Source of the DNA: Inia geoffrensis
Taxonomy: Eukaryota > Chordata > Mammalia > Artiodactyla > Iniidae
Reading direction: 5' to 3'
NCBI GenBank assembly: GCA_036417435.1
Contig: CM070916.1
Location: 20,271,552-20,335,551 of the forward strand
DNA length: 64,000 nt
The notes under the pieces: model-generated
What the model saw: only the letters and a program-made list of their open reading frames with translations
Database searches by the model: none
What the model was told of the DNA's origin: nothing
Position numbers and translations under genes: made by a program
Shown: in pieces, positions 35,012 through 47,094 of the stretch
How the letters are laid out: each line of letters opens with the position of its first letter
How positions within the stretch are numbered: the stretch's first letter is position 1

Positions 35012-36765
35012 AATTTAGGATAGAATAAGATGTCAAAAATATAATGCCACAAATTTGTAAATTTTGTGAACTATTAGAAAAAATTTCCTACTGAAGAAAA
35101 CTGCTCATTTAGCAACAATAAAGACTACAATACAGCTTTAGAAACCAAATGTTGAGTGTTTTTAGTTGGTAATGTGGATTTTTGATATTTTTGAAAAATG
35201 TAGCTATAGCTTCCTAGATATTCAAAGTAGACTGGGAAATAAACTTAGGTAAAAGAATAAATTAGAATGTTTATGAAAGTGGGGCCTACTTGGCACAAAT
35301 AAAACAATGTTTTTAAGTGAAGAAAAAAAAAGATGACGACAACATTCCTTTTTGTATTTATTTGTGTTTTCACATAACTTTTACATGTTGTCCTTCACCA
35401 CTAATAATACTTTGTCAAGAATTTACAGTATTAGAGGGAAAAAAGAAAATAGTCAATGGTTCTTACTCCATTATCCTACTCCGGGAAAGACAGACAGAAG
35501 TTTGTGAGTCAACCAAGTAAGATTTCGATATGAAATCTTTGCATCACGGGTTTAGACCTTCTGTTAACTTCATTTGATGCTATTTCTGTATAATGAATGA
35601 CTTATAGTTGACTAGTTTCGAGGAATAATAATACAACTTGAGGAGCAACAATACAATTATAACAAGAGTTCCTTGTAAAATTAACTGAAAAATAAATTAA
35701 ATAACATAAAAATAATTGAGCTCTTAGTTTGTGTTTTTTTTGTTGTTTGTGTTTCTTTTTTAAAAGGTAAAAAAAGCAAGATACATTGAAACATGGCAAG
35801 GAATACAAAAAGAGTCCTTAATAAATCTGTATTGGGAGGTAGGACTAAGACTTGTCTACCTGGCTAACCATGTGTGTCAGGATGTCATAGCAAGTAATTC
35901 TTATGTTTTCTAAATGCAACTTGAGGCATAGCGTATCCTTAGCCATATAATAGCAATTCATTTCAGGTCTTTAATATATATTTAAGATTTCTGTATCTGG
36001 ACCAACATTTCATGCTTTGGTGCTCACATTAACAATTCCTAATAATAGCCAATGTAAAATAAGATTGTCTCTTCAAGTAGTTTTAAAAAGCAAGAAAACA
36101 TGTGAAAGTTATAAATCTTTACTTATACACAATGAACAAATACCTAGCAAGTGCCTGTTTCTATGGAAATCATATAGCCAAAATAATCAAATAAACATAT
36201 CTGTCAGAAGACAGATATGTATCCCAAAGACAAACAAGTTAATGTAAATGACTCATTTAACTAGAATAAATTCAAAATGTGTTTTTGAGCAAGAGTAGAT
36301 GCCATCCTCCACAGTTTCTAATCTGTAGTCATATTAAATGATAAGATGTTTCTACTCATCATCCTAATGTATCATGAGATTCTGAAGTGTCTTCTGAGGT
36401 CCTCAAGAATGATTAAATTACATTAAAAGCAGTTTTCATGTTAAGTACTTTTTAATTACAATCCTTTAACAATTAGCAACCTATAAATTGGCTTTGTAGT
36501 AAGTTCATGAGAATGTAAATTTGTTTCTTCTTTATTCACTCATGCAACTTTCATTAATCCAACATTTATGGGGATGAATAAAGAGGCCTTCTACCAGTGT
36601 TGGGATGTTCAGAATACATTCACTTCCAAATCAATTCAGGGAAAAAATTATTTGTCTTCGGGAAGTGCAGTGTAAAGGGAGCCCAAAAAAGGGCATTTGG
36701 CTCAAAATTGGGAGGTAAGGATAAAGACAGGGATGGCTTCTGAAGAAAGTCAAGTAACAGATGTC
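35012..36765. other. Unique intronic sequence
   Basis: AT-rich, with no recognised transposon. Small T- and A-rich runs near 35318 and 35735. Confidence 0.4.
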
Positions 36766-36769
36766 TGCA

Positions 36770-36930
36770 AGGTAAGCATGGGAGATGGGTGACATCACAG
36801 AAATGGTGGAGTAGAAAACTTCAAGAATCAGTCCTTTCACTGAAGTAACCATGAAACTACTAAGACCTGACAGGATCAACTTTATTGAAACTTTGGAGTC
36901 TAATTAAAAAAAAAAAAACCAGCAACTAGG
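36770..36930 (+). mobile_element. Possible L1 5' UTR fragment
   Basis: ACATCACAGAAATGGTGGAGTAG, then AGGATCAACTTTATTGAAAC, CTTTGGAGTCTAATTAAAAA resembles the 5' start of old mammalian L1s. It is followed by ORF2, so a large internal piece is missing. Confidence 0.45.
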
Positions 36931-36979
36931 AGGGTGCTTAATAATAAAATAATGAGATGGCTAAATATCAGTTAAATCG

Positions 36980-37375
36980 CATTGTTAAATCTCAGGGCTC
37001 AGGAAATTTATAAAGATTGCAGTCATATAAAGTATCCCCTCTGACCACAGCAGAATAAAGCTGGAAATCAATATAAGAAGGAAAACTGGAAAATTCACAA
37101 ATATGTGGAAATTAAGCCACACACACCTATACAACCAAGAGGTTAAAGAAGAAATCACTAGGGAAATTAGAAAATAATTAGCTAAATAAAAATGAAAACA
37201 CAACATGCAAAAAATTATAGCTACAAATGCCTACATTAAAAGAGAATATCTCAAATTAATAACCTAATGTTATACCTTAAGGAGCTAGAAAAATAAGAGC
37301 AGACTAAAACCAAAGTTAGCAAAAGGAAGGAAATAATAAAGATTAAAGTGGAGATAAACAAAATGTTGGTTTCAC
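36980..37375 (+). mobile_element. Ancient L1 ORF2, first preserved block
   Basis: CTCTGACCACAGCAGAATAAAG, AAATTCACAAATATGTGGAAATTAAG, ATTATAGCTACAAATGCCTACATT and AGCAAAAGGAAGGAAATAATAAAG are ORF2 landmarks between the endonuclease and reverse transcriptase domains. Frames are broken. Confidence 0.85.
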
Positions 37376-37417
37376 TTTACTCTTTTTTTTTTTCTAGCTC
37401 CTTAAGGTATAACATTA
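37265..37417. repeat. 29-bp perfect inverted repeat at an L1 junction
   Basis: The arm at 37265-37293 (TAATGTTATACCTTAAGGAGCTAGAAAAA) recurs exactly reversed at 37389-37417. The spacer is 95 bases. A further AATAACC/GGTTATT match follows a 13-base insertion. Confidence 0.9.
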
Positions 37418-39495
37418 ATAACAATAATAAGGTTATTCTTTTTCTTTTATTATTTATTTATATATTTTCTACAGCAGGTTCTCATTAGTTGTCCATTTTA
37501 TACATATTATGTATACATGTCAGTTCCAATCTCCCAATTCATCACACCCCCGCCACCCCCTATCCCAACCATTTTCCTCCCTTAGTGTCCATACGTTTGT
37601 TCTCTACATCTGTGTCTCAATTTCTGCCCTGCAAACCGGTTCACCTGTACCATTTTTCTAGGTTCCACATTTATGCATTAATACACAATATTTGTTTTTC
37701 TCTTTCTGACTTACTTCAATCTGTATGACAGTCTCTAGATCCATCCACGTCTCTACAAATGAGCGAATTTTGTCCCTTTTTATGGCTGAGTAATATGCCA
37801 CTGTATATATGTACCACATCTCCTTCAACCATTCGTCTGTCAATGGGCATTTAGGTTGCTTCCATGTCCTGGCTATTGTAAATAGAGCTGCAGTGAACAT
37901 TGGGGTGCATGTGTCTTCTTGAATTACGGTTTTCTCTGGGTATATGCCCAGTAGTGGGATTGCTGGATCATATGGTAATTCTATTTTTAGTTTTTTAGGG
38001 AACCTCCATACTGTTCTCCATAGTGGCTGTATCAATTTACATTCCTACCAACAGTGCAAGAGGGTTCCCTTTTCTCCACATCCTCTCCAGCATTTGTTGT
38101 TTGTGGATTTTCTGATGATGCCCATTCTAATTGGTGTGAGATGGTATCTCATTGTAGTTTTGATTTGCATCTCTCCAATAATTAGTGATGTTGAGCAGCT
38201 TTTCATGTGCTTCTTGGCTATCATTATGTCTTCTTTGGAAAAGTGTCTATTTAGGTCTTCTGGCCATTTTTGGATTGGGTTGTTTGTTTTATTAATATTG
38301 AGCTGCATGAGCTGTTTATATATTTTGGAGATTAATCCCTTGTCCATTGATTCATTTGCAAATATTTTCTCCCAATCTGAGGGTTGTTTTTCGTCTTGTT
38401 TGTAGTTTCCTTTGCTGTGCAAAAGCTTTGAAGCTTCATTAGGTCCCATTTGTTTATTTTTGTTTTTATTTCCATTACTCTAGGAGGTGGATCAGAAAAG
38501 ATCTTGCTGCGATTTATGTCAAAGAGTGTTCTTCCTATGTTTTCCTCTAAGAGTTTTATAGTGTCCAGTCTTACATTTAGGTCTCTAATCCATTTTGACT
38601 TTATTTTTGTGTATGGTGTTAGGGAATGTTCTAATTTCATTCTTTTACATGTAGCTGTCCAGTTTTCCCAGCACCATTTATTGAAGAGACTGTCTATTAT
38701 CCATTGTATATCCTTGCCTCCTTTGTCATAGATTAGTTGACCATAGGTGCGTGGGTTTATCTCTGGGCTCTCTATCCTGTTCCATTGATCTATATTTCTG
38801 TTTTTGTGCCAGTACCATATTATCTTGATTACTGTAGTTTGTAGTGTAGTCTGAAGTCAGGGGGTCTGATTCCTCCAGCTCTGTTTTTTTTCCCTAGAGA
38901 CCACTTTGGCTATTCGGGGTCTTTTTTGTCTCCATACGAATTTTAAGATTTTTTGTTACAGTTCCGTAAAAACTGCCATTGGTAACTTGATAGGGATTCC
39001 ATTGAATCTGTAGATTGATTTCGGTAGTATAGTCATTTTCACAATATTGATTCTTCCAATCCAAGAACATGGTATATCTCTTCATCTGTTTGTCTCATCT
39101 TTAATTTCTTTCATCAGTGTCTTATAGTTTTCTGCATACAGGTCTTTTTTCTCCCTAGGCAGGTTTATTCCTAGGCATTTTATTATTTTTGTTGCAGTGG
39201 TAAACGGGAGTATTTCCTTAATTTCTCTTTCAGATTTTTCATCATTAGTGTATAGAATGCAAGAGATTTCTGTGCATTAATTTTGTATCTTGCAACTTTA
39301 CCAAATTCATTGATTAGCTCTAGTAGTTTTCTGGTAGCATCTTTAGGATTTTCTATCTACAGTATCCTATCATCTGCAAATAGTGACAGTTTTACTTCTT
39401 CTTTTCCAATTTGTATTCCTTTTTTTTCTTTTTCTTCTCTGATTACCATGGCTAGGACTTCCAAAACTATGTTGAATAATAGTGGTGAGTGTTGG

Positions 39496-39873
39496 TCATC
39501 CTTGTCTTGTTCCTGATCTTAGAGGAAATGCATTCAGTCTTTCACCATTGAGAATGATGTTTGCTGGGGGTTTGTCGTATATGGCCTTTATTATGTTGAG
39601 GTAGGTTCCCTCTTTGCCCACTTTCTGGAGAGTTTTTATCATAAATGGGTGTTGAATTTTGTCAAAAGCTTTTTCTGCATCTATTGAGATGATCATACGG
39701 TTTTTCTGCTTCAATTTGTTAATATGGTGTATCATGTTGATTGATTTGCGTGTATTGAAGAACCCTTGCATCCCTGGGATAAATCCCACTTGATCGTGGT
39801 GTATGATCCTTTTAATGTGTTGTTGGATTCTCTTTGCTAGTATTTTGTTGAGGATTTTTGCATCTATATTCAT
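39496..39873 (-). pseudogene. L1 ORF2 reverse transcriptase fragment
   Basis: A 125-residue open stretch of the L1 reverse transcriptase. It begins [20 protein letters not shown] and includes [33 protein letters not shown] (motif A with catalytic Asp) and LRSGTRQG. The catalytic FADD lies further on, in another frame, at 39369-39380. Part of the dead L1 above. Confidence 0.9.
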
Positions 39874-41116
39874 CAGTGATATTGGTCTGTAATTTTCTTT
39901 TTTGGTTGTATCTTTGTCTGGTTTTGGTATCAGTGTGATGGTGGCCTCATAGAATGAGTTGGGAGTGTTCCTTCCTCTGCAATTTTTTGGAAGAGTTTGA
40001 GAAGGATGGGTGTTAGCTCTTCTCTAAATGTTTGATAGAATTCACCTGTGAAGCCATCTGGTCCTGGACTTATGTTTGTTGTAAGATTTTTAATCACAGT
40101 TTCAATTTCATTACTTGTGATTGGTCTGTTCATATTTTCTATTTCTTCCTGGTTCAGTCTTGGAAGTTTATACGTTTCTAAGAATTTGTCCATTTCTTCC
40201 AGGTTGTCCATTTTATTGGCATGGAGTTGCTTGTGGTAGTCTCTTAGGATGCTTTGTATTTCTGCAGTGTCTGCTGTAACTTCTCAGTTTTCATTTCTAA
40301 TTTTATTGATTTGAGTCCTCTCCCTCTTTTTCTTGATGAGTCTGGCTAATGGTTTATCAATTTTGTTTATCTTCTCAAAGAACCAGCTTTTAGTTTTATT
40401 GATCTTTGCTATTGTTTTCTTTGTTTCTATTTCATTTATTTCTGCTCTGATCTTTATGATTTCTTTCCTTCTACTAACTTGGGGTTTTGTTTGTTCTTCT
40501 TTCTCTAGTTCCTTTAGGTGTAAGGTTAGATTGTTTATTTGAGATGTTTGTTGTTTCTTGAGGTAGGACTGTATTGCTATAAACCTCCCTCTTAGAACTG
40601 CTTTTGCTGAATCCCATAGGTTTTGGATCGTCATGTTTTCATTGTCATTTGTCTCTAGGATTTTTTTTTTTTTAATTTCCTCTTTGATTTCTTCAGTGAT
40701 CTCTTGGTTATTTAGTAACGTGTTGTTTAGCCTCCATGTGTTTGTGTTTTTTACTTTTTTTTCCCTGTTAACTGGTTTCTAATCTCAGAGCATTGTGGTC
40801 AGAAAAGCTGCCTGATATGATTTCAATTTTCTTAAACTTACTGAGGCTTGATTTGTGACCCAAGATGTGATCTATCCTGGAGAATGTTCTGTGCGCACTT
40901 GAGAAGGAAGTGTAATCTGCTGTTTTTGGATGGAATGTCCTATAAATATCAATTAAATCTATCTGGTCTATTGTGTCATTTAAAGCTTGTGTTTCCCTAC
41001 TAATTTTTTGTTTGGGTGATCTGTCTATTGGTGTTAGTTAGGTGTTAAAGTCCCCCACTATTACTGTGTTAATGTGGATTTCCTCTTTTATAGCTGTTAG
41101 CAGTTGCCTTATGTAT

Positions 41117-41473
41117 TCAGGTGCTCCTATGTTGGATGCATATATATTTATAATTGTTATATCTTCTTCTTGGATTGATCATTATGTAGTGTCCTTCCTT
41201 GTCTCTTGTAACATTCTTTATTTTAAAGTCTATTTTATCTGGTATGAGTACTGCTACTCCAGCTTTCTTTTGATTTCCATTTGTATGGAATATCTTTTTC
41301 CATCCCCTCACTTTCAGTCTGTATGTGTGCCTAGGTCTGAAGTGGGTCTCCTGTAGACAGCATATATATGGGTCTTGTTTTTGTATCCATTCAGCAAGCC
41401 TGTGTCTTTCGGCTGGAGCATTTAACGCATTCACGTTTAAGGTAATTATCAATATATATGTTCCTATTACCAT
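41117..41473 (-). pseudogene. L1 ORF2 endonuclease fragment
   Basis: The N-terminal AP-endonuclease-like domain of ORF2. It starts at MVIGTYILIITLNVNALNAP (the conserved Asn is present) and carries PYICCLQETHF with the metal-binding Glu and then KKAGVAVLIPDKIDFK. It shifts frame after GHYIMINP. The open frame extends upstream to 41533, but that part is the ORF1-ORF2 spacer. Confidence 0.9.
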
Positions 41474-41533
41474 TTTCTTAATTGTTTTGGGTTTGTTTTT
41501 GTGGGTCTTTTTTTCTACTCTTGTGTTTCCCAC

Positions 41534-42429
41534 TTAAAGAAGTTCCTTTAGCATTTGTTGTAGAGCTGGTTTGGTGGTGCTGAATTCTCTTAGCTTTTGC
41601 CTGTCTGTAAAGCTTTTGATTTCTCCATTGAGTCTGAATGAGATCATTGCCAGGTAGAGTAATCTTGGTTGTAGGTTCTTCCCTTTCATCACTTTAAATA
41701 TGTCATGCCACTCTCTTCTGTCTTGTAGAGTTTTTGCCAAGAAATCAGTTGGTAACCTTATGGGAGTTCCCTTGTATGTTGTCAGTTTTCCCTTGCTGCT
41801 TTCAATAATTTTTCTTTGTCTTTAATCTTTGCCAATATGATTACTATGTGTGTTGGCATGTTTCTCCTTGGGTTTAACCTGTATGGGACTCTCTGTGCTT
41901 CCTGGACTTGGGTGGCTATTTCTTTTCCATGTTAAGGAAGTTTTCAACTATAATCTCTTCAAATGTTTTCTCGGGTTCTTTCTCTCTCTCTCTTCTCCTT
42001 CTGGGACCCCTATAATGCGAATGTTGGTGCATTTAATGTCGTCCCAGAGGTCTCTTAGGCTATCTTCATTTCTTTTCACTCTTTATTCTGTTCTGCAGCA
42101 GTGAATTCCACCATTCTGTCTTCCAGGTCACTTATCCGTTCTTCTGCCTCAGTTATTCTGCTGTTGATTCCTTCTAGTGTATTTTTCATTTCAGTTATTG
42201 TATTGTTCATCTCTTTTTGTTTGTTGTTTAATTATTCTAGGCCTTCGTTAAACATTTGTTTCATCTTCTCGATCTTTGCCTCCATTCTTTTTCCGAGGTC
42301 CTGGATCATCTTCACTATCATTATTCTGAATTCTTTTTATGGAAGCTTGCCTATCTCCACTTCATTTAGTTGTTTTTCTGGGGTTTTATCTTGTTCCTTC
42401 ATCTGGTACATAGCCCTCTGCCTTTTCAT
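41534..42429 (-). pseudogene. L1 ORF1 (broken)
   Basis: The RNA-binding chaperone ORF of the L1. The start region around 42429 complements CTCTGCCTTTTCAT. The readable C-terminus REWHDIFKVMKGKNLQPRLL...LQQMLKELL ends at 41537. Stops and shifts lie between them. Confidence 0.8.
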
Positions 42430-42769
42430 CTCGTTTATCTTCCTGTGAATGTGGTTTTAGTTCCACAGGCTGCAGGATTGTAGTTCTTCTTGCTTCTGCT
42501 CTCTGCCCTCTGTGTTTTTCCACTTTCTCTTTTCTGGAACAACTTATAGATAAGAGGGTTTATCTGTCTTTTTTAAAGGCAGGCAGAACTCATCTGTGAG
42601 CTTCCAGGGCCTGCTAGTGTTGGATGGTCTCCTGCAGAGGCAGGGGGTGGCTGTGTCTAACCATGAGGATGATGACACTGGCAGCAGAAGTTCTGGGAAG
42701 TACTGCTTGGCATGAGCCCTCCCAGAGTCCACCAGTAGCCTCACCAAAGAGCCTGTACGTTAGGTTATT

Positions 42770-42968
42770 GATTAGAGATCTTTCTTCTCCCAGAAGTGGG
42801 GAGAGAGGCATGGGATAGTCTCTCCCTCTGAGCCTCTAGAAAGAATCAATTCTGCTGACACCTTAGCCTCAAATTTCTAGCTTACTGAACTGTGAGAGAA
42901 TAAAATTCTGTTGTTTTAAATCACTAAAATTTGTGGTACTATGTTTCGGTAGCCCTAGGAAACTAATT
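42770..42968 (+). mobile_element. MLT1 (ERVL-MaLR) LTR, 3' part
   Basis: GCTGACACCTTAGCCTCAAA, GAACTGTGAGAGAATAAAATTCTG, TTGTTTTAAATCACTAAAATTTGTGG and GCCCTAGGAAACTAATTCA are the MLT1 3' end, including a diverged poly(A)-signal region. Its 5' part is not found on the other side of the young L1. Confidence 0.8.
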
Positions 42969-43115
42969 CATACACCAACAAATTAAATAACCTTGATGAA
43001 ATGGACAAATTCCTAGAAATACACAACCTACAAAGACTGAATCATGAAAACAAGAAATATGACTATACCTAAAACAAGTAAAGAGATTGAACTGGTAATC
43101 AAAAGACTCCCAACA
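42969..43115 (+). mobile_element. Ancient L1 ORF2, second block
   Basis: ACACCAACAAATTAAATAACC, GAAATGGACAAATTCCTAGAAA and CAAAGACTGAATCATGAAAAC resume ORF2 just before the reverse transcriptase. About 330 bp relative to consensus are absent after the first block. Confidence 0.88.
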
Positions 43116-43305
43116 GGGCTTCCCTGGTGACGCAGTGGTTGAGAGTCCGCCTGCCGATGCAGGGGACACGGGTTCGTGCCCTGGTCCGGGAAGATCCCAC
43201 GTGCCGCGGAGCGGCTGGGCCCGTGAGTCATGGCCGCTGGGCCTGCGCGTCCGGAGCCTGTGCTCCGCAACGGGAGAGGCCACAACAGTGAGAGGCCCGC
43301 GTACC

Positions 43306-43333
<28 letters not shown>
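43116..43333 (+). mobile_element. CHR-type SINE inserted in L1
   Basis: Young copy starting GGGCTTCCCTGGTGACGCAG with a long pure A-tail (about 43309-43336). The duplication AAAGACTCCCAACA / AAAGAGTCCCAACA is L1 sequence. Confidence 0.96.
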
Positions 43334-43339
<6 letters not shown>

Positions 43340-44610
43340 TCCCAACAAAGAAAAACCCTGAAACAGATGCCTTCACTGGTGAATTCTACCAAACATTTAA
43401 GGAAGAATTAGTAAAAATCCTTCTTAAACTCTTCCCAAAAATAGAAGGTGAGGGAATATTTCCTAACTCATTCTAAGAGACTAGCATTACCTGATACCAA
43501 AGCCGGACAAAGACGTAATAAGGAAAGAAAAGTATAGACCAATACCCCTTTTAAATGTAAATTAAAAATTCTCAACAAAATACCAGCAAACTGAATCCAT
43601 GTTAAAATGATTATAAACCATGACCAAGTGGAATTTATCCCAGTAATGCGAGGGAAGTTCATCGTAAGAGAATCAATCAATATAATACAGCATATTCATA
43701 GAATAAAAGAAAACTCACACACAATTATCTCAACAGAGACGCAGAAGAAGCCTTTGACAACATTCACCACTCTTTCATGATACATACTTACAGAAAAGGA
43801 GGAATAGAAGGAAACTTCCTAAATGTGATAAAGGGAATTTATGAAAAATCCACATTTGACATCATACTTGACGGTGAAAGATTGAAAGATTTCTCCCTAA
43901 GATGAGGAACAAGACAAGGAGGGCTGCTTTCACCTCTGCTGTTCAAGATTGTATTAAAAGTTCTAGCTAGGGTCACTAGGCAAGACAAAGAAGTAAAACT
44001 TATCCAAATTGAAAAGGAAGAATTAAAACTATCTTTATTCACAGGTGACATGATCATACATATAGGAAATCCCAAATAACTCACAGGAAATTACTAGAGC
44101 TAATAAATGAATTCAGCAAAGTTACAGGGTACAAGATCAACACAGAAACATCCACTGAGTTTGTATACACTGGCAATGAACAATCTAAAAAGGAAATTAA
44201 GAAAATTCCATTTACAACACTATTCAAAGAATAAAATACCTAGGTATAAATTTAACCAAGGAAGTGATAGTATTTTACATTGAAAACTATAAAACGTTGC
44301 TGAAAGAAATTAAAGAAGACCTAAACACATGGAAAGATACCCTGTGTTCATGTACTGGAAGACAATATTGTTAATATAGCAATACTACTCCAAGTAATTT
44401 AGATTCACTGCAAACCTTATCAAAATTCCAACAGTTTTTCCTGGTAAAAATGGAAAAGCCGATCCTCAGATTCTTAGAGAAATGCAAGGGACCCACATAG
44501 CCAAAATCATCTTGAAAAAGAAGGAACAGATTTGTAGCACTTACACTTCCTGATTTCAAAACTTACCACAACTTACTACAGAGTTAAAGTAATCGAAACA
44601 TTGTGGTCCT
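43334..44610 (+). mobile_element. Ancient L1 ORF2 reverse transcriptase block
   Basis: Continues ORF2 with GCCTTCACTGGTGAATTCTACC, AAGCCTTTGACAACATTCACC (motif A) and TTATTCACAGGTGACATGATC. The last reads FTGD in place of the FADD/YADD motif, so one catalytic Asp is lost. Many frameshifts. Confidence 0.9.
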
Positions 44611-45166
44611 CTCCAGCAATCCCAAATATTCAAAAGAATTGAAAACAGGTTCTGGAAGAGGTATTTGCACTCCATGTTTCTCGCAGCATTATTACCATAA
44701 CCAAGAGGTGGAAACAACCTAAATGTCCATGGACTGATGAATAAATAAAGAAAATGCAGTGTATACATGCAATGGAATATTACTCAGCCTGAAAAACGAG
44801 AAGGAAATCCTGCAGTATGCAACAACATGGATGATCCTTGAGAACATTATGCTGTGTGAAGTAAGCCAGTCACAGAAGGACAAGTACTACTTGATTTCAC
44901 TTACGTGAGGTACCTAAAATAGTTAAAGTCATAGCAGCAGAAAGCAGAACAGTAGTCATGGGGGTTCTGATGGGGAGACGGAAATGAGGGGTTGTCGTTC
45001 AATGGATATAGCGTTTCGATCATGCAAGATGAAAAACTTCTAGAGATCTGCTGTATAACAATGGCATGCAGTTAACAATGCTGTATTGAACATTTAAAAA
45101 TGTAAGAGGGTAGATCTCGTGTGTTTTCTGTGTTTTCTTCAAAATAATAAATAATAATAAAGACAA
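44611..45166 (+). mobile_element. Second L1 3' end, nested
   Basis: AAGAATTGAAAACAGGTTCTGG, GTGGAAACAACCTAAATGTCC, GAATATTACTCAGCC, TTGCAAGATGAAAAACTTC-like 3' UTR and an AATAATAAATAATAATAAAG tail. It interrupts the older L1 between ACATTGTGGT and TACTGGCATAAGG, which are continuous in the L1 consensus. Confidence 0.85.
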
Positions 45167-45171
45167 CACCT

Positions 45172-45628
45172 TGATACTGGCATAAGGATAGACCTATAGA
45201 TCAGTGAAATCGAGTTGAAAGACCAGAAATAAACACTTATATTCAAGGCCAATTGATTTTCACAAGGGTGGGAAAATCATTCAACGGGGCAAGAAGAGTC
45301 TCTTCAACAAATTGGGACAACTGGATATCCTGATACAAAACTATGAGGTTGGACCTTAACCTCATACCATGCTCAAAAATTTCTCAAAATGGATCCAGTG
45401 GCCTAAATATGAGCAAAAATCTATAAACTCTTGGAAGAAAACACATGGGATAAATCTTTATGACCGTGGATTTGGCAACAGACTCTTAGATATGATACCA
45501 AAAGAAAACAGTAAACTGGAATTCATTAAAATGGTGCTTTTGTTCATCAAAGGACATCATCAAGAAAGTAAAACGACAACCTACAAACGGGAGAAAATAT
45601 TTCCAAATCATATATATCTGTATTCAGG

Positions 45629-45675
<47 letters not shown>

Positions 45676-46455
45676 TATACAGAACTCTTACAACTCAATA
45701 ACAAGAAGAGAAACAACTCAATTAAAAATTTGGCAAAAAACCAAAAAACCTGCCAAAGGACTTGAATAGATGTTTCTCCAAAGAAGATATGCAAATGGCT
45801 AACAAGTTCATGAAAAGATGTTCAACATCATTAATCACTAACTAATGAACTCAAATCAAAATGAGGTATCACTCACACCTGTAGGATGACTATAATAAAA
45901 AAGACAGACAAAATAACAAGTGATACGGATGTGGAGAAACTGGAATCCTTAAATATATTATAGCTGATGGGAATGTATAATGACAGCCACTTTGGAAACA
46001 CAGAGCTACCATATGAATCAGCAATTCTATTCCTGGTTATATACTCAAGAGAAATGAAAATATATACCACATAAAAGTTTGTATATAAATGTTCATATTG
46101 ATAGAAGCATCGCTCACAGTGGGCAAAACCTGGAAGCAATCCAAATGTCCGTCAACTGACGGATGGATAAACTAAACATAGTACATCCATACAATGAAAT
46201 GTTGTTCATCAATTAAAAGAAATGAAATTCTGATGCATGCTGCATCATGGATGAACTCTGAAACAACATTATGCTACAGGACAGAAGCAGTCATAGAAGA
46301 CCTTGTACTGTATGATTCCATTTATGTACATAATGCCCCAAATAGGCAAATCCACAGAGACAGAAAGTAGGTTAATGGTTGTCAGGGGCTGGGGTGAGAG
46401 AGTGGGAGAAGCAGGGGTGATGGATGGAGAGTGACTGCTAATAGGTACACATTTT
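45172..46455 (+). mobile_element. Ancient L1 ORF2 C-terminal block and 3' UTR start
   Basis: TACTGGCATAAGGATAGACC, TCTCCAAAGAAGATATGC, GTCATAGAAGACC-type segment, AGACAGAAAGTAGGTTAATGG and GAGTGACTGCTAATAGG. Contains an (AT)n run at 45643-45669. Confidence 0.88.
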
Positions 46456-46927
46456 TTTTTTTTAAGATTAAAGATTTTTCTTTCTTTCTTTTTCTTTCTT
46501 TCTTTTTTTTTTTTTTTTTTTAGTGTAATTGCTTTACAGTGTTGTGTTAGTTTCTGCAGCACAGCAAAGTGAATCAGCCATATGCATACACACATCCCCT
46601 CCCTCTTGAAATCCCTCCCCTGACATCCCACCCAACTAGGCCATCACAGAGCACCAAGCTGAGCTCCCTGTGCTACACAGCAGGTTCCCACTGGCTATCT
46701 ATTTTACACATGGTAGTGTATTTATGTCAAACCTAATCTCCCAATTCATCCTACACTCCTCCCTTGCCCCCCGTGTCCACATGTCCATTCTCTCCGTCTG
46801 CCTTTCTATTCCTGCCCAAATTGGGTCATTTGTAGAGATGTGGATGGACCTAGAGTCTGTCATACAGAGTGAAGTAAGTCAGAAAGAGAAAAACAAGTAT
46901 CGTATATTAATGCATATATGTGGAATC
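46456..46927. mobile_element. Twin-primed (5'-inverted) L1 3' end insertion
   Basis: 46456-46828 is reversed L1 3' UTR: poly(T)/CTTT tract, then TACAGTGTTGTGTTAGTTTCTG and CCCTGTGCTACACAGCAGG. 46830-46927 is forward L1: GAGATGTGGATGGACCTAGAG, AGTGAAGTAAGTCAGAAAGAG, CATATATGTGGAATCC. These two pieces adjoin in the L1 consensus. The duplication CACATTTT lies at 46448-46455 and 46928-46935. Confidence 0.85.
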
Positions 46928-46935
46928 CACATTTT

Positions 46936-47092
46936 CTTTTTGTGTTATGAAAATGTTCTAAAATTAGGTTACAGAAACAATAATGGTTGCCCAACACTGT
47001 CGGTAAATATACTAAATACCATTGACATTTACACTTTAAATGAGTAAATTTTATGCTATGTAAATTGTATCTCAATAAAGCTGTTTGAAAAC
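46936..47092 (+). mobile_element. Ancient L1 3' UTR end
   Basis: CTTTTTGTGTTATGAAAATGTTC, GTAAATATACTAAATACCATTG, AATTGTATCTCAATAAAGCTG form the terminal L1M 3' UTR. Confidence 0.85.
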
Positions 47093-47094
47093 AG

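Larger units (their letters stand above)
37438..42761 (-). mobile_element. Nearly full-length dead L1 (cetartiodactyl type)
   Basis: Reading the minus strand from the right there is a partial 5' UTR (about 42600-42755), then ORF1 (start about 42429, end about 41535), then ORF2 (start about 41473, end about 37660), then a 3' UTR and an A-rich tail at about 37440-37475. The ORF2 endonuclease segment keeps CCLQETH, with the catalytic Glu. The reverse transcriptase keeps [13 protein letters not shown] and an FADD catalytic motif at 39369-39380. ORF1's C-terminus (REWHDIFKVMKGKNLQPRLL) is readable. Stops and frameshifts break ORF2 into at least seven fragments (93-138 residues for the larger ones), so it cannot encode an active protein. 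Candidate target duplication AGGTTATT at 37430-37437 and 42762-42769; the outer flanks do not match one another well. It lies within the older plus-strand L1/MLT1 block and in the same orientation as GPC6. Confidence 0.93.

Noticed and set aside
37944..38405. Plus-strand 153-codon open frame
   Set aside because: Antisense of L1 ORF2. The reversed strand gives the known ORF2 C-terminal protein.
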